Part shown: positions 1-11,489 of the stretch, in pieces
Numbering within the stretch: the stretch's first letter is position 1
How the letters are laid out: every line of letters starts with the position of its first letter
NCBI GenBank assembly: GCA_958510825.1
Contig: OY294049.1
Coordinates: forward strand, 33,322,774 to 33,386,773
Length of the DNA: 64,000 nt
Source of the DNA: Brachypterus glaber
Taxonomy: Eukaryota; Arthropoda; Insecta; Coleoptera; Kateretidae
Reading direction: 5' to 3'
Program-made: the position numbers and the translations under genes
Notes under the pieces: generated by a model
The model's database searches: none
What the model was told of the DNA's origin: nothing
What the model saw: only the letters and a program-made list of their open reading frames with translations

Positions 1-43
1 CAGTCCAAATAGATGTAAATTTGACTATATTTTTGGTTTTGAT

Positions 44-492
44 CAAGATGTCTGAAGGCTTTAGCCCTGGTGTACAGACTCGTCCTGTTGTTGCGGCGAC
101 TAACAGGGGCCGCCACGCTATAAGCGGCCGTCAAATTGGACTAAAAATTGCTAAAAATGTTGGTCAGTTAAGAATATCGTTAACTTTTAAAATTAAAAAT
201 GTAAACATTACCTACAAATACGATCGTTTCAGCAATTTTCAGTTCGATTTGACGACCGCTTATAGCGTGGCGGCCTCTGGTAAGTGCCTATTCACAAGCT
301 CGCATAAGAACATAAAACATAACAATGCGATGCCGTGATTGGCTTGATGGGCCGCCATGTATCTTGTAAGCCAATCACGGCATCGCATTCTTATGTTTTA
401 TGTTCTTATGAAAGCTTCTGGATATGCAGTAAGTCGGCGCAACAACATAACCAGTCTGTACACCATGGAACTAAGTTTCTCCAGACATCTTG
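44..492. mobile_element. Fold-back DNA element with two internal hairpins
   Basis: Terminal inverted repeats start CAAGATGTCTG at 44 and end CAGACATCTTG at 492; the outer arms pair over about 60 bp (44-108 with 427-492) with mismatches. Inside lie two separate inverted repeats: 105-278 (arm GGCCGCCACGCTATAAGCGG) and 301-410 (arm with GCGATGCCGTGATTGGCTT). No transposase is encoded and I see no clear target-site duplication. A non-autonomous fold-back or MITE-like element is the simplest reading. Confidence 0.75.
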
Positions 493-825
493 GCTTTAAT
501 GAATAAAGTATCCCGAAATTCACTTTTTATAACACCCAGTTGTCATAGTAATATCACAGAATATTAAATCCGAGATTAAATCACATTTTATTGCTGTAGT
601 ATGACAAAATACATTAATTAATACATAACAGTATTTGTAAAAGTAAAAAGTTTTTGAGTCTTTTTTGCTTCCCTTTCACTAAGTATATTTTCGCTTAACT
701 CTACACTCAGAGAATTTTTAAGCATTTAGGGCTTAAAATCAAGTATTTATGTAGATAACTGAAACTTGAGTACTTATTCCACTACTATTCCAATTACCGT
801 AAAAAACATTTTTTTTTATTTTTAA
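493..825. other. AT-rich intergenic, nothing recognised
   Basis: No long reading frame, splice-site pair or repeat structure that I can support. Confidence 0.5.
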
Positions 826-1848
826 TTTTCTTACGTACTCTTTTGGTGATAAAGCAAGAACATCGTTTTCTTTAAAAACAATAAAGTGTAGAGATAGCAA
901 CTTAATTTATTATTTCAGAAACAGTAAAATTTTAATCACTTAGTTTTAAGAGATTTAAGCAGTATTTGGAGGATTAAAATACTAAAAGAAAGAGTCTTTT
1001 ATTAAAAAATAGAATAAAATAGGCAGAATTTGATCAATAACTTAAAATAAAATATGAAAAAGTTTCTATAAAGGGTGGTCCGGAAATAATCCCTAAGGGC
1101 CCTTCGAAGATGACATATTGAATAGGAACAAATAAGAGCATTAATAAAATTTTAATGCTGCAGGGCGATTCTTCATTTAAAACTAAGCAAAAAAGTTTTC
1201 TTAATCAAAACACATAAATTTAATATTAAAGGAGTTATGGCCTTTTAAAAAGTAACTTTTATGGTGGCACAAAATGTTACTTCCTCTTAATTGCATTTTT
1301 TTGGAAAACGGTTGCCTTCAGTGTTACACTATCTGACATTTTGTATGTATTTTTACTCGAGAAATCTATATTTTTTACAAAAAATCCAAAAAAAAACTAC
1401 ATATAAAAGAGTTTGGGGCAAAAATTTGTTAAGCCTCACATATTTTGTCCGTCTAGGCATAAATTCAAAATAAATAAATTAACATAAAATTATTGCCCTT
1501 ATTAATACTAGTATACATGCAAAAGTTCCTCGCTCTAGCTTAAAGGGTACCAGAGTTATTAATTAAAAACCTTATTTTTATACAATTTTAAAGGGCTCCC
1601 TTAGGGCTCATTTCCGGAACACCTTTATAGAATTTTTTTGTTGATATTTTTGGATGTGGAATCACCTCTTAAATTTTGGCATGCCAGTTATTGATCACCC
1701 TGTATATATAATAAAATTTTACTGTTAATAAATTAATATCAATTAATATAATAAATAAAGCTGGCACGAGAGCTGGCATCTCTACACTTTGTTTTTAAAG
1801 AAAACGATGCTCTTGCTTTATCACCATATCAAGAGTAAGTAAGGAGAT
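826..1848. mobile_element. Palindromic element split by a nested insertion
   Basis: Arms at 826-897 and about 1772-1848 are inverted copies (core TGATAAAGCAAGAACATCG against CGATGCTCTTGCTTTATCA). Another palindromic element occupies the interior (1021-1702), so this outer element is older. It is non-coding and the superfamily is unknown. Confidence 0.7.
1021..1702. mobile_element. CAGGGTG-family palindromic element, left end decayed
   Basis: The right end reads TTGATCACCCTG followed by TA. The interior has inverted segments (GGTCCGGAAATAATCCCTAA near 1077 against GGGCTCATTTCCGGA near 1604). It is a clear relative of 47725-48427, sharing the stretches after GATCA(A/G)TAACT on the left and before CCAGTTATTGATCACCCTG on the right. 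The left CAGGGTG terminus is degenerate. No protein is encoded. Confidence 0.75.
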
Positions 1849-1918
1849 TTACAATAAAAAAATATATTTTTGAAATTTCTCTTACTGTTACTGTACTCCA
1901 AATATAGTGTCCTACATA

Positions 1919-2168
1919 TCGCACCCGTTATGGAACAGTGTCATAACACAAAATTTTGAAAAAGGTGTTTAGTGTATTATTACTGCTCTTATTGAGATCT
2001 AGCGATCTGTATAACTGGTATATAACATATAACTATGCTACTTAGATGTAATATGCCAGTTATACAGAACGGCAGATCTCAATAAGAGCAGTAAAATTTT
2101 TGAAAAAGGTAACACTAAACACTTTTTTCAAAATTTTGTGTTATGACACTGTTCCGTATCGGGTGCGA
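1919..2168. mobile_element. 250 bp palindromic MITE, TCGCACCC ends
   Basis: Starts TCGCACCCG and ends CGGGTGCGA with TA on both sides (1917-1918, 2169-2170). The two halves are inverted copies over most of their length, including CTGCTCTTATTGAGATCT against AGATCTCAATAAGAGCAG. It shares its terminus with the element at 58183-58591, so the family is present at least twice in this window. Confidence 0.85.
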
Positions 2169-2552
2169 TATATAACATTCTTAAAATTGAGCAATTGTGT
2201 GTTTTTAGCACACAGGATTATTTTTTTTTATTTTCAAATAAACTTCTTTTTAACCCCTAAATGCTTAACTTTTCACCACGCAGAATTTTTTCTGTGTGTA
2301 CTCAGCTTACCTTTGTATTTCGGTACGAACGTTTTTATGTCTTGCTCCTGGATATTTTGGTAGAACTCGAGTTCACGGAAGTTCAGGGGTTTGCAAATTG
2401 TGCTCGGGTTCAATACCATGAGCCTGGTGTGGCCTCCAACCTGAAAATAAATATATTGCGTTAAAAACACGTAAACATTTTACAGATAAAATTTAATGGA
2501 AAGGACTACATTTAGATTAGATATTATCTAATTATAAAAAAAGGTATAATTA
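2169..2552. other. AT-rich intergenic, nothing recognised
   Basis: Only short overlapping reading frames on both strands, with no homology I recognise. Confidence 0.5.
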
Positions 2553-3742
2553 CAGTCGGTTAAGAGCGTGGCTCGCATTGTTTATTTAAGAATATATTTA
2601 TACTATTTTTTACATTTAATTACAGGTAATGATAGATCAATGCAAATAACTTAGTAACTTGTCCAGTCTCCATTTGCGACAATGATCGCCTGGCATAGTC
2701 GTGGCATACTTTGAATGAGACTTTTTGCATATTCCTTCGGCAAAGACCTTCAATTTCTCGTGATAGCTGCTTTAATGTGTAAACCTCTTTCCCGCGAAGC
2801 TTGTGCTTAATGAATGACCACACATTCTCAATGGGGTTTGCGTCGGGCGATTGGAACGGCCAATGCAGCATGATGATGTCGGAAGTCCTTCCACTGGCTA
2901 CACAACTTGCTCCGATGTTTGGGGTCGTTGTCCTCTTGGAGGTCCACTACTTATTTTTATCGCCATACCAACGTTTGGCAGTCGGTATAAGAGCTTTTTT
3001 TCTAATACTCGACCATTTTTTCAGCGTTCAAGTTGTACGTAAAGAGAAATAAAAATCCAAACCTTTTTCCGAGAGACACACCCCCAACATGAATCTTTAC
3101 AGGGTCTTTCACAGTTCGCTGGACCAATCGGTTGGTGGAGGATGTCCAAAATGTAACCCCAAAAGGAAGCTTCAGATGTTTCTCTTGGCCCACGCGAGTC
3201 TTTTTTCTCTCTATGTCTTACTCAACAAAGGTTTCTTTATTGTACTTCGCCACTTTAAGTCATGAGCCTGGAGATAAGTACGAATTGTTTTATGTGATAT
3301 ATCCAAACCTTTCTGCATAATTTTTTTTACCCTTGGCGCAGGGTTAATAGAGGATTCTGCGCAAACATGTTTAAAATCATTTTTCGTGCTTAGCCGACAC
3401 CTTTCCTGTTGAGCCACGATCTGGTAAGTCGTCAACATTTTTTGTTTTCGAGTATCGTTTCACCCACTTGTTGACGAATGTCTTTGACTTTCCCATATAC
3501 TTTGCAGCCGCTGTAGGCGTCATTTTCGGACCTTTCGGATGCAAACAGAGAAAGCCTCGAACCGTGATACGTACGCAGCACTCATGTTTTAAAACGTGCT
3601 GAGGTACTAAAAATAAGGTTCAGAAAAAGTCTCTATGTACAAAGCATTGTCGGTCAGGAAGTAAAGTATATCCCCAAAAAAAAGTAAGGCTCTCTCTTAC
3701 CGACTACACGTTATAGGCGACACGCTCTTACTTGACCGACTG
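2553..3742 (-). mobile_element. Tc1-like transposon, degenerate
   Basis: Terminal repeats CAGTCGGTTAAGAGCGTG (from 2553) and CACGCTCTTACTTGACCGACTG (to 3742) are inverted copies, flanked by TA (2551-2552, 3743-3744), the target of the Tc1/mariner superfamily. About 1.19 kb between the ends fits a single-gene Tc1 element. The transposase inside is on the minus strand and broken. Confidence 0.92.
2620..3590 (-). pseudogene. Tc1-like transposase pseudogene
   Basis: Remnants of a DDE/D transposase lie in successive minus-strand frames. An N-terminal helix-turn-helix region (3440-3590) contains TPTAAAKYMGKSKTFVNKW. A second DNA-binding segment is at 3211-3438. A middle segment around 3002-3193 contains NLNAEKMVEY, the region after the second catalytic Asp in Tc1 proteins. 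The C-terminal segment 2620-2871 contains DANPIENVW, carrying the last catalytic acidic residue. Tc1 transposases are usually about 340 residues; here frameshifts and stops separate the pieces, so the copy cannot be active as read. Family assignment is secure and inactivity follows directly from the sequence. Confidence 0.93.
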
Positions 3743-3807
3743 TATTACTATTTTAAAATAAAACTAAGAATATTTTGGTTAAAAATAACATTTAAATTGT
3801 ATTTTTC

Positions 3808-3895
3808 CCTGTTAAAAAAAACAAGTAGAGACCAGTAGGACCCAGTAGATTCCGATTCGTTTTCTACTGGTCTCTACTTGTTTTTTTTTAACAGG
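3808..3895. repeat. 88 bp near-perfect hairpin
   Basis: Arms 3808-3838 and 3864-3895 match except for one base in the A/T tract. The arm contains ACAAGTAGAGACCAGTAG; the loop is 25 bp. It is probably a small MITE or a solo terminal hairpin. Confidence 0.8.
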
Positions 3896-4611
3896 TTAAG
3901 TACATATTTGTACTTAATTGTAATTTTTAATCTTACATAGCTTTGTACCTAGGTCATAAGTTCCCTAAGAAACGTATGACCTACTGTTAAATTTGACACC
4001 CATTGATAATAGCCCGTTGTGTGTGAAGATTTTGTACTTGTTTTGTGTTTAGTGAGCTGTTTTATGCATTCGATACTAATTTTACACATTTTTTGTTGCA
4101 TAAAATAATAAAATACAAATATAATATTTTTAGGGAATTTTCGTTTTCGGTTGGTATTTAAGGCACATATTTATGTTGTCCAATGTATTGTACCGATGAC
4201 CATTGTATTTTACTTTCCCCTATAAAATAGAGAAAGCCAGGGCTACCCATTTCGGCGCCCGAGGCAAGCTTTTGCATGCATTGGCAACCCCGCTATCCGT
4301 AAAGAAATTTAAAAAAATCCCGAAAAAAAGCGAGGAACAAAAAAAAGGCAACCTTCTGGGCTGGTGCCCTAAGGCAACGTTCAAAGGCCGGCACTGGAGA
4401 AACCCAACACTGTAACAAGAATTATTTAAATTTACAAGAGAAGAAACGTTTCATTTTATCATATGTAATGTGATAATACCATACGTCAAATGTAATATTT
4501 GTATAAATATATTGTAAAGTTACATTAGATTCGAGAAAACCACTTAATAATATGGTAAAATTACTCCAAAAATGTATATTTATTTTTAAAATATGGTAAT
4601 ACTACGTACTA
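3896..4611. other. Intergenic; no supported gene
   Basis: A moderately GC-richer patch at 4230-4410 is open on the plus strand for 70 codons but looks like repeat DNA and matches no family I know. Confidence 0.4.
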
Positions 4612-4775
4612 TAGTTTGACGCACGGATCTGGCTGCGGAAAATATGTTTGGAATGTATGTGCAAGTGGGAGGCCCGATGTAGGCATGCACGCCTTATAAC
4701 GCTCTTGACGGAAATAAGAGAGCGCGAATGATACCTCCCCCTTACGTCGGACACTTTCTTTCATGCGGAGAACTA
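4612..4775. mobile_element. ~165 bp TA-flanked MITE, copy 1 of 3
   Basis: Begins TAGTTTGACGCACGGATCTG and ends GAGAACTA, flanked by TA. The ends are imperfect inverted repeats (TAGTTTGACGCA against TAGTTCTCCGCA). Closely similar copies are at 25911-26077 and 58294-58461; all share GTGCAAGTGGGAGGCCC and GAGAGCGCGAATGAT. It is GC-rich against the AT-rich surroundings. No protein is encoded and the superfamily is not assigned. Confidence 0.85.
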
Positions 4776-4942
4776 TAGTAATACTATTATATTGCATTTA
4801 TATTAATTTTGTTATCAAGCTTTTTCCTTAGGGGCTCGGTATTCGCCCCTTTCCCCTGTACCTACCGTTAATAAGTCGATAATGTTTTTTTGATTATTAA
4901 ATTATTAATAAATCAACACTTATATTAGTTTTAACAAGGTTA

Positions 4943-5845
4943 GAGGAAATGCGCCTAATTTCGGATGGTTTCCAAATTTCGGATAGTAGTGTATTTAAGA
5001 TACTGTCTGCAAAGGTAAACAGAAACCTACTTTTATGTGAAGCCAAAAGTCAAACTAAATCCGTCCTGTAATATGATAACGGTAGAGCTTCTCCCCTTTA
5101 AATGGCAGCACAAATCGTTTATATTGCAAATGGCATTTTTGTGCTCAGTTGCATTATTATGCTTGTTTATTTTATAAATAATCGTTATAAAAATTCGTGA
5201 TTCTGTCTTGGGTAAGTTATGATGTTAGTTAAGTTGATCCACTATTCATAATTAAGCAATTTGAAAACGTAAACATTCTACAAATTTCTAATCTAAAAAG
5301 CAGAAAGTTGCCTAATTTCGGATAGACCATTTTTGTGCATTTGATTCCCAATTTCGGATATCCGCAAGGTAATTATTATTCAGGATAACCAACCATTAAT
5401 TATTTTTTTTTATAATGATACAACAAACTAAGATAAACAATTTTGAAAAAACGAAAATTACCTAAGATACTAAGATATTCGAAATTGGGAATCTAAAATT
5501 ATAGTTCCTATAGTATTTCGTAGAAAATCGCTTAATGATTCAATTACGTCTTAAATGTGAAGGAATAACAAGAAACATAAGCAATGGAATCCAGATCTAC
5601 TCTTGAAAAAATTTTTTCGGATATGTCCGAAATTAGGAGCCCTTTATCAAATGCACAAAAATGCGCTGATTTTTTTTAACCGTGTTTTTTGGAAAAAATA
5701 AACTGTAATAAAATTGCTTTTATAATAAATCATGGTTCGCTATAATAAGTTGTATCTGGTTATATAAAAAAATTACAAAAAGTAATACCGAGTATTAAAT
5801 ATTGAATACATTGTAAATGGTATCTGAAATTAGGCGACTTTCCTC
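4943..5845. mobile_element. 903 bp non-coding TIR element, TA target
   Basis: Ends GAGGAAATGCGCCTAATTTC and its inverse (GAAATTAGGCGACTTTCCTC), flanked by TA at 4941-4942 and 5846-5847. The motif CCTAATTTCGGAT or its inverse recurs inside (about 4962, 5310, 5345, 5615), so the terminal sequence is repeated subterminally. No transposase. Confidence 0.82.
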
Positions 5846-6351
5846 TACTAATATTTTTATTGTTTATGAGTAAGTAGTTTATAAAACTTTTCCATTGCAG
5901 CTCATCGTTAACTATGGCTAGAACAAAGCCTTTCTATAAAATAACTAACTAATTAAAATTCAATTTAGAGGTCAGCTAACATTTGACAATTGAAAAATAT
6001 ATAATTTTATAGTTTTTATGACAACTTTTTCTACAATAAAGAATAAATGTAAAGGTCAAATCATACTGTGGATACAATGATTTTTAAGGATGTTACCCTG
6101 GAGCTAGTAAAGGGTACTTAATTAAGAACAAAACAAAAAATTATAATTCTTTTAAATTTTGGCATTTATAAATGTTTTTATATGCAAAAAAATGCTTGTG
6201 TGGAGCTCTAGCTCAAAAAAAGAGTAGAGAACTTTTGTTTGGAGTCAATTAAAGATCATTAGGTCTATATTAATTGGTAAAAATTTAATTTTGACATCTT
6301 TGTTAAAAACGCCACAAATCGCCTGAGCTGTCTACCGTGAAACACCCAGTA
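5846..6351. other. AT-rich intergenic, nothing recognised
   Basis: No long reading frames, no convincing splice sites and no inverted repeats. Confidence 0.5.
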
Positions 6352-6960
6352 TACTATTCACAGTAAATGGTATATTGCATTTTCCCTAATAAAAAAAACT
6401 TTTTTTAATTTTCTTATTGCGAAAAACGAAAAATTTTTGAAAAAAAAATATTTCAAACAATAAATTTTTTCAAAAAAACAATTATTTTTAACAATTTTTT
6501 TTTAAAAATAATAAAAAAAAAATTTTTCCAAAAAGAACTAAAAAAAATATTTTGTTTTTATTTTCTTTTTGCAAAAGATATATATTTTTTTTTTATTTTA
6601 CTTTTTTCATTTTTTAAACTAGTTTACCTCCCGTAACTTCTTTGTTTTTTGGGTATTACTTTCAAACACAATAGGGATCTTCCCCTCATAAAACTTGATT
6701 TTTCCTGAAAATTTCAAGTCGATCGGATTATTGACTAAACCATTAAATAAATAAATAAATAAATATTCTTTCTTAAGTCATCGTGTCTACAAAAAACGTG
6801 ACATCAGACGGGTGGACGAACAGAGGGACAGACGGACATTTTCTTATTTTTTCATGAAACGCATTTGTATCCAAGAATTTTTTAGGACGTTTTTTGGCGA
6901 TTTTGGGAAATTTGAAATTACCGTATAATACTATTCTGGCGCTACGCGCTGTGAATAGTA
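6352..6960. mobile_element. TIR element with TACTATTCACAG ends
   Basis: TACTATTCACAG at the left and CTGTGAATAGTA at the right, each flanked by TA. The left end continues into TAAATGGTATATTGCATTTT, which recurs near 52465 and, diverged, near 20715. The interior holds long A/T tracts, an (ATAA)n run at about 6746-6764 and a GGACAGACGGACA tract. Non-coding. Confidence 0.75.
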
Positions 6961-8193
6961 TAATCTGCGGTTGCTATGGAAAGTAGTCTAAAATACATTT
7001 TATCCAATACATACAGATAATAAGACAATTACCAGCTTTATTTTAAATAGATAAACTCAATAATAACCCCCGCGTGGCTTTTACTTTATTGAGTGGATAA
7101 TTATTTATTTTACCCACTCAACTGTCACTTGTCAAATTATTTTCTTGTAAATGTCATTAAAATTTTTAAGAAAAATATGAATTCCTAAGCTATTTATGGG
7201 ATAAAACCTTGTATGGCATTCATGGGTAAACCGATAAGGCTAACATCGCTAAATCGAGAGCAGAAAAGAAACAAAAAGTTGTCGCTTTTTAGTCCTCAAC
7301 ATTTTTTGAATTTTTCAAATTTTTAATCCTTAAATTATGAGAAATTTTTCCAAAATTTTTGAAATTTTCACAATTTTCAATATTTTCAAAATTTTCGAGA
7401 TATTCAAAATTTTAAGAACGCAAAAAAAAACGAAACAAACTTCAGAGAATAAATGCAAAAAAGAAACAAAAATCTGTCTCTCCTTTGCTTAAGAATTATC
7501 TGTTTCTTTTTTTCTCTAGCGAATATTTTTCTCGCTTTTGCCCTTAAAATATTTCAGTCTCTCTTTTCTTTAGGACTCGCGGGAGCCTGACGTGTTCAAT
7601 TATCTGCTTTATAACTTTATCTTTATAATTACCTACTTTATAAGTTTTTTCAACAACTTGGTAAAACTGTACTTTTGGAATAATAGTTACTTTTTGTTTA
7701 AAATTATATGCTTTATCAAACTTGTAAGCGTGTCATTTCAAAACTCAAACTTGGGCTGAAACCCCCGAAGCATTAATGATAATCAAAATTCAATCAACAA
7801 AAAATAAGTTTAGTTAATAAAATGGGATTTTGTGCAAAATGGGGTAATTAAACCAAGGAATACTAAAACGTTGGAATACGAACTAATGCAACTGAAGTCA
7901 AAAAGTGAAAGGTTTTGGGAAATTGAGAAAAACCGTCTAAAATTTATAAAGTAGTGGAAAAAATATCTCCGACACCTTAAAAAAGTGTATAGATGCTTCT
8001 AAGTCAAAAGGCTTTTGCAGAAATATTTGTATTTATCGTAAAATAATGACTGACATAAACGTAAAAAGTCCCATTTTATGTATTGTACCAAAATTCATAC
8101 ATTAAAGAATGCTTTTGTGTTTTTGTGTGTTTCCTACAAACGGTATACATTGTCAACCCCAACCCCAACATTTTATTAAAATTCATACACTTC
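6961..8193. other. AT-rich intergenic with simple-sequence patches
   Basis: Contains an AATTTTC-rich low-complexity patch at 7300-7420. No reading frame, RNA gene or transposon end that I can support. Confidence 0.5.
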
Positions 8194-8335
8194 ATAGCCC
8201 GTTTCTCGCGTTATTAAGGGCTGTAGAGTTTTCATATTTTGACTACCCCCCCTAACACCCCCCTATTTTGGAGTAGCCAATAAGAAATCCCTACAGCCTT
8301 TAATAAGGCGAGAAACGTGGTATAGTTTCGGTTTT
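8194..8335. repeat. ~140 bp inverted repeat element
   Basis: Left arm CGTTTCTCGCGTTATTAAGG and right arm CTTTAATAAGGCGAGAAACG fold on each other across a C-rich spacer (ACCCCCCCTAACACCCCCC). Probably a small MITE. Confidence 0.7.
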
Positions 8336-8415
8336 TCAGCACAAGTTTAAGTTTTAAAATGGAACGCTTACCTACATACTATGCAGTACATAGGCACCTA
8401 TCCGCCCAGGTGGAT

Positions 8416-8545
8416 AATAATAATAATAATAATGTTTATTGTGTTCAAAATTCAAAAAATATTTACAATATCATTAGCATATCAATAAACTAATAAAAAA
8501 AAATAAAGAATATTATTTTAAACAAAAAGTTAAATGTAAGTATAA
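8416..8545 (-). mobile_element. LINE 3'-end fragment
   Basis: An (ATA/TAA)n run followed by ATGTTTATTGTGTTCAAAATTC resembles the (TAA)n-terminated 3' end of the minus-strand LINE at 32665-35657 (run followed by AACGTTTATTGTATAAAAG). It is likely a severely 5'-truncated minus-strand copy of a related family. Confidence 0.45.
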
Positions 8546-9101
8546 TAATAATAATAATTTTGGAGCAATTATAATTCATCCAAAATTAATAGTCTCGATT
8601 ATATCAAATTATGTTAATTTTACCCCAATTCACTTTATAGTAAGTAAAGATTATAATTATTATATTTCTTTTTACAATAAACGTTTATTTAAGGTCTACG
8701 CAACCTTACAACAAATAATGTTGTTTTTATAAAAATAAATATCGGCTAAGGCCGTCAGCGAAACGAATTGATACAAAAACAAAAAATACGAATTTATTAA
8801 AAATAAAATTCTTGATCTAGAAAATACCTATTAAACATTCTGTTTCGTGTGACACATAATTTTAAAGGAAATAAAATTCTCAATTTGACAACATATTTTT
8901 TAATTCTTTAAACATTTTTTTAGATGTTTTTCAATTTTTTTTTGCTAAAAAGTGCGATTTTTTGAGATTTTTTATAAATTTTCATTTATATTATTTAAAA
9001 GTATAATTTACGTTTTGCATCCTGAAATTAATCATTTATCAAAACGAAAAATTGACAAAAATTTACAATTACAACCACATTTTAAACTCTTAAAAAATAT
9101 A

Positions 9102-9192
9102 CAGTGAAAGCTCTATAACTCGAAACTTAAGGGACCGCGAGATTAGTTCGAGTTAGAGAGATTTCGAGTTGTGGAGGTTCGAGTTATAGAGA
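9102..9192 (+). mobile_element. Tigger/pogo-like terminal sequence
   Basis: CAGTGAAAGCTCTATAACTC preceded by TA matches the form of pogo/Tigger terminal inverted repeats (CAGT..., TA target). Within 90 bp the sequence TCGAGTTATAGAG returns inverted, the usual subterminal repeat pattern. No second terminus is found, so it is a solo end. Confidence 0.5.
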
Positions 9193-9223
9193 ATTTTATA
9201 AGCTTTAAAATGATGTATCACGT

Positions 9224-9287
9224 AGGGACACTAGATCTAGGTCTTAAGTCAGCTTACTTAACATAAGACCTAGTGTCTAGTGTCCCT
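9224..9287. repeat. Short hairpin
   Basis: AGGGACACTAGATCTAGGTC pairs with GACCTAGTGTCTAGTGTCCCT around a loop near 9252. Confidence 0.7.
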
Positions 9288-9445
9288 AATCACACGACCC
9301 CCTTATTTCCATTAAAAAAAAATCACAATTTAAAAGATACGAATATCAAATATTTAAAAAATACCTAATTTAAGTTGTCTCAAGTGTTCAAAATATGAAC
9401 TCAATAACTTTGAACGTTTAAAAGTTAAGAAGGGGTCTCTGTATA

Positions 9446-10810
9446 TTAAATCCAAAGCCAGATGCGTTTTCAAGTTAGTAAATCTTAGATACGTAAGTGG
9501 ACCCGCAAAAAGTGACCTGCCCACGCCCCTTCATAAAGGGAAAACATGTCGGATGTGTTTTAAATGCTTGTTAAATGTCAGTTTGATTTTTTTTAAATTT
9601 GTTTAAATTATTTTTTAGAACTGTTAAATTTTATGTGTGTGACTACGATAACTCGAGAAGGCTTTGAGACTTTAAATTTGCACCATAGGTTTATTATCCA
9701 AAGTTCTCGGCTGGGATTGTTTTTGGTAAAAATCGGGATAGGGGCAACGGGGTCTAAAGGCGTAATTTTTTTTAAGAAAAAAATCTTTAAAAATTATTTT
9801 TTTAAGAAAAAAATTGACCATTCTTAAAATTTTCAAAAGCCAGTTGGGCTACCAACTTTGTTTGGTTACATAATGAATAGAACAGAAGGTATTATGAATG
9901 AATGTATGTTGGTACAACTGGTGAGGTTAAATACGCGCAATAACCGTATCGTGAAATATTAAACTATAGTAAACTATGTAATAATTTACTATTCCTTAAA
10001 ACTACTTTTGTATTGACTAAAGCAGTCGACCAACCGCGGTTAACCGTGACTGATAAGTGACTGATCGATTTCGTGCTTTTTTGCACTCAGAGCCACATAT
10101 CGGTAGAAGGATAACTACGAAAATCAAATATTTTCCATATAATATATTGAGTAGAAAAATAATTGTAAGGAACACTAATAACAGCTAAAAGTAGAGACTG
10201 GATAAAACCTAACGACCGTCCAAAAAACCTCTTGTACGCATGTCGATAGGGGGCAGCATTTATGCCACAGTGGACATTAATTTATAGGAAAACCTATAGA
10301 TTTCCTATAATGGAGAAAACAAAAATATAACGCTTAAATTATTTAAAAATAACTAACTTTGGCAGCTAGGCTCTAGGCTCTAGCCTAGAGCCTCCAATTT
10401 TGAGCCTCTCGCATTGATTCCAAAAAATTCATAGTTTCCCCGTACACGTGTCATAAATGCGAAGGTTATGTGTTATCAAGGTTGTTTTAAGAGTAAAAAT
10501 GTCCTCAGACCTGGGATTAAATTTGATTAAGGGCAGCACTACCAACCTAAGAATGAACCCTGTATTTGAAAGTTGCGTTAAGGGGTTATATATCTTCTGG
10601 CTCGGGAAAATTAAGGGTTTTTATTGATTTTTTTCAGGTATGTCATCAAAACTTTATTCGAAATACCTACAAAATATGAAATAGTATATGTTTTGATGTG
10701 TTTTATTGGAAATTTCAGAAAATTGTGAAAACCATGGCCCTTGCCCCGAAACGCCTTTTTTTCTATCGTTTTCTCGAAAACCAATTTACCGATCAATGTG
10801 AAATTTGTAG
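9446..10810. other. Intergenic; no supported gene
   Basis: Contains short A/T tracts and a 12-bp-arm hairpin at about 10367-10393 (AGGCTCTAGGCT inverted). The 60-odd-codon frames here have no recognisable content. Confidence 0.45.
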
Positions 10811-11011
10811 TTGTTGTTCCTAATTACAATAGTTAGTTCGTGAACGAAGGATCTCTCAAAAAAAAATTGAAATTGGCGATAATTTTCCCAAAAAATTGAT
10901 TTTCAATGTACCGAAAATTGAATTCTCCGTTAGGAAAAAGTATAAATTTTCGTTCAAGTAAAAATCCCTTCGTTTACGAACTAGCCATTGTAATTAGGAA
11001 CAACAGCCGAT
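10811..11011. repeat. ~200 bp fold-back repeat
   Basis: Arm TGTTCCTAATTACAATAGTT (about 10815) returns inverted as CCATTGTAATTAGGAACAAC (about 10983). The arms extend about 45 bp with mismatches, including GAACGAAGG against CCTTCGTTTAC. Confidence 0.7.
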
Positions 11012-11489
11012 AACTACGATCTTTATAAAAATTTCAACAATAATCAAGTTTGATAAGAGAACCTATTGTTTAAAAAAAACTAAATATAAAAAAAAAATCA
11101 AAGAGAAAAAGTTAGATATATAAAAGAATACGGGGTTCGTTATTAAATACGCACAAAGGCCAGAATGGGATTTGCGATTCACGGCAAGCACGTGCCACGC
11201 TTTAAAATAGGTCACGATAAACCACACATGGAGCTTTGTCCTCAATTTAATAACAGCTCACTATGGGTTGAACCTGGTTTCATTGCCAAAAGTGGGCAAA
11301 ATCGACGTTTTCAAAAATAAAGCACTTGATTTAACCATCTAGTCAATGTAATTATTGAAATTAAAACATTAAATTAAAATTTTGTTTCTAATTAGTCTTG
11401 AACTTTTCTGTAATTAGTAATTAAAAGTCCAAATTTTTTAAAAATGAGATTTTTATGTCATTAAAACTGCATTCAAGGGCTGATATTTA
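11012..11489. other. Intergenic, nothing recognised
   Basis: AT-rich, with no supported gene. Confidence 0.45.

Larger units (their letters stand above)
8870..9441. mobile_element. Remnant of an A/T-rich fold-back element with insertions
   Basis: Its segments (TATTTAAAAGTATAATTTACG near 8991, CTTTAAAATGATGTATCACG near 9203, AACTTTGAACGTTTAAAAGTTAAG near 9406) are diverged relatives of the element at 52847-53780. The right end reads CTCTG with TA after it. Two smaller elements (9102-9192 and 9224-9287) appear to sit inside. Confidence 0.5.

Noticed and set aside
4203..4415. 70-codon plus frame with basic residues
   Set aside because: GC-richer repeat-like DNA with no family resemblance, no splice sites and no conservation evidence.
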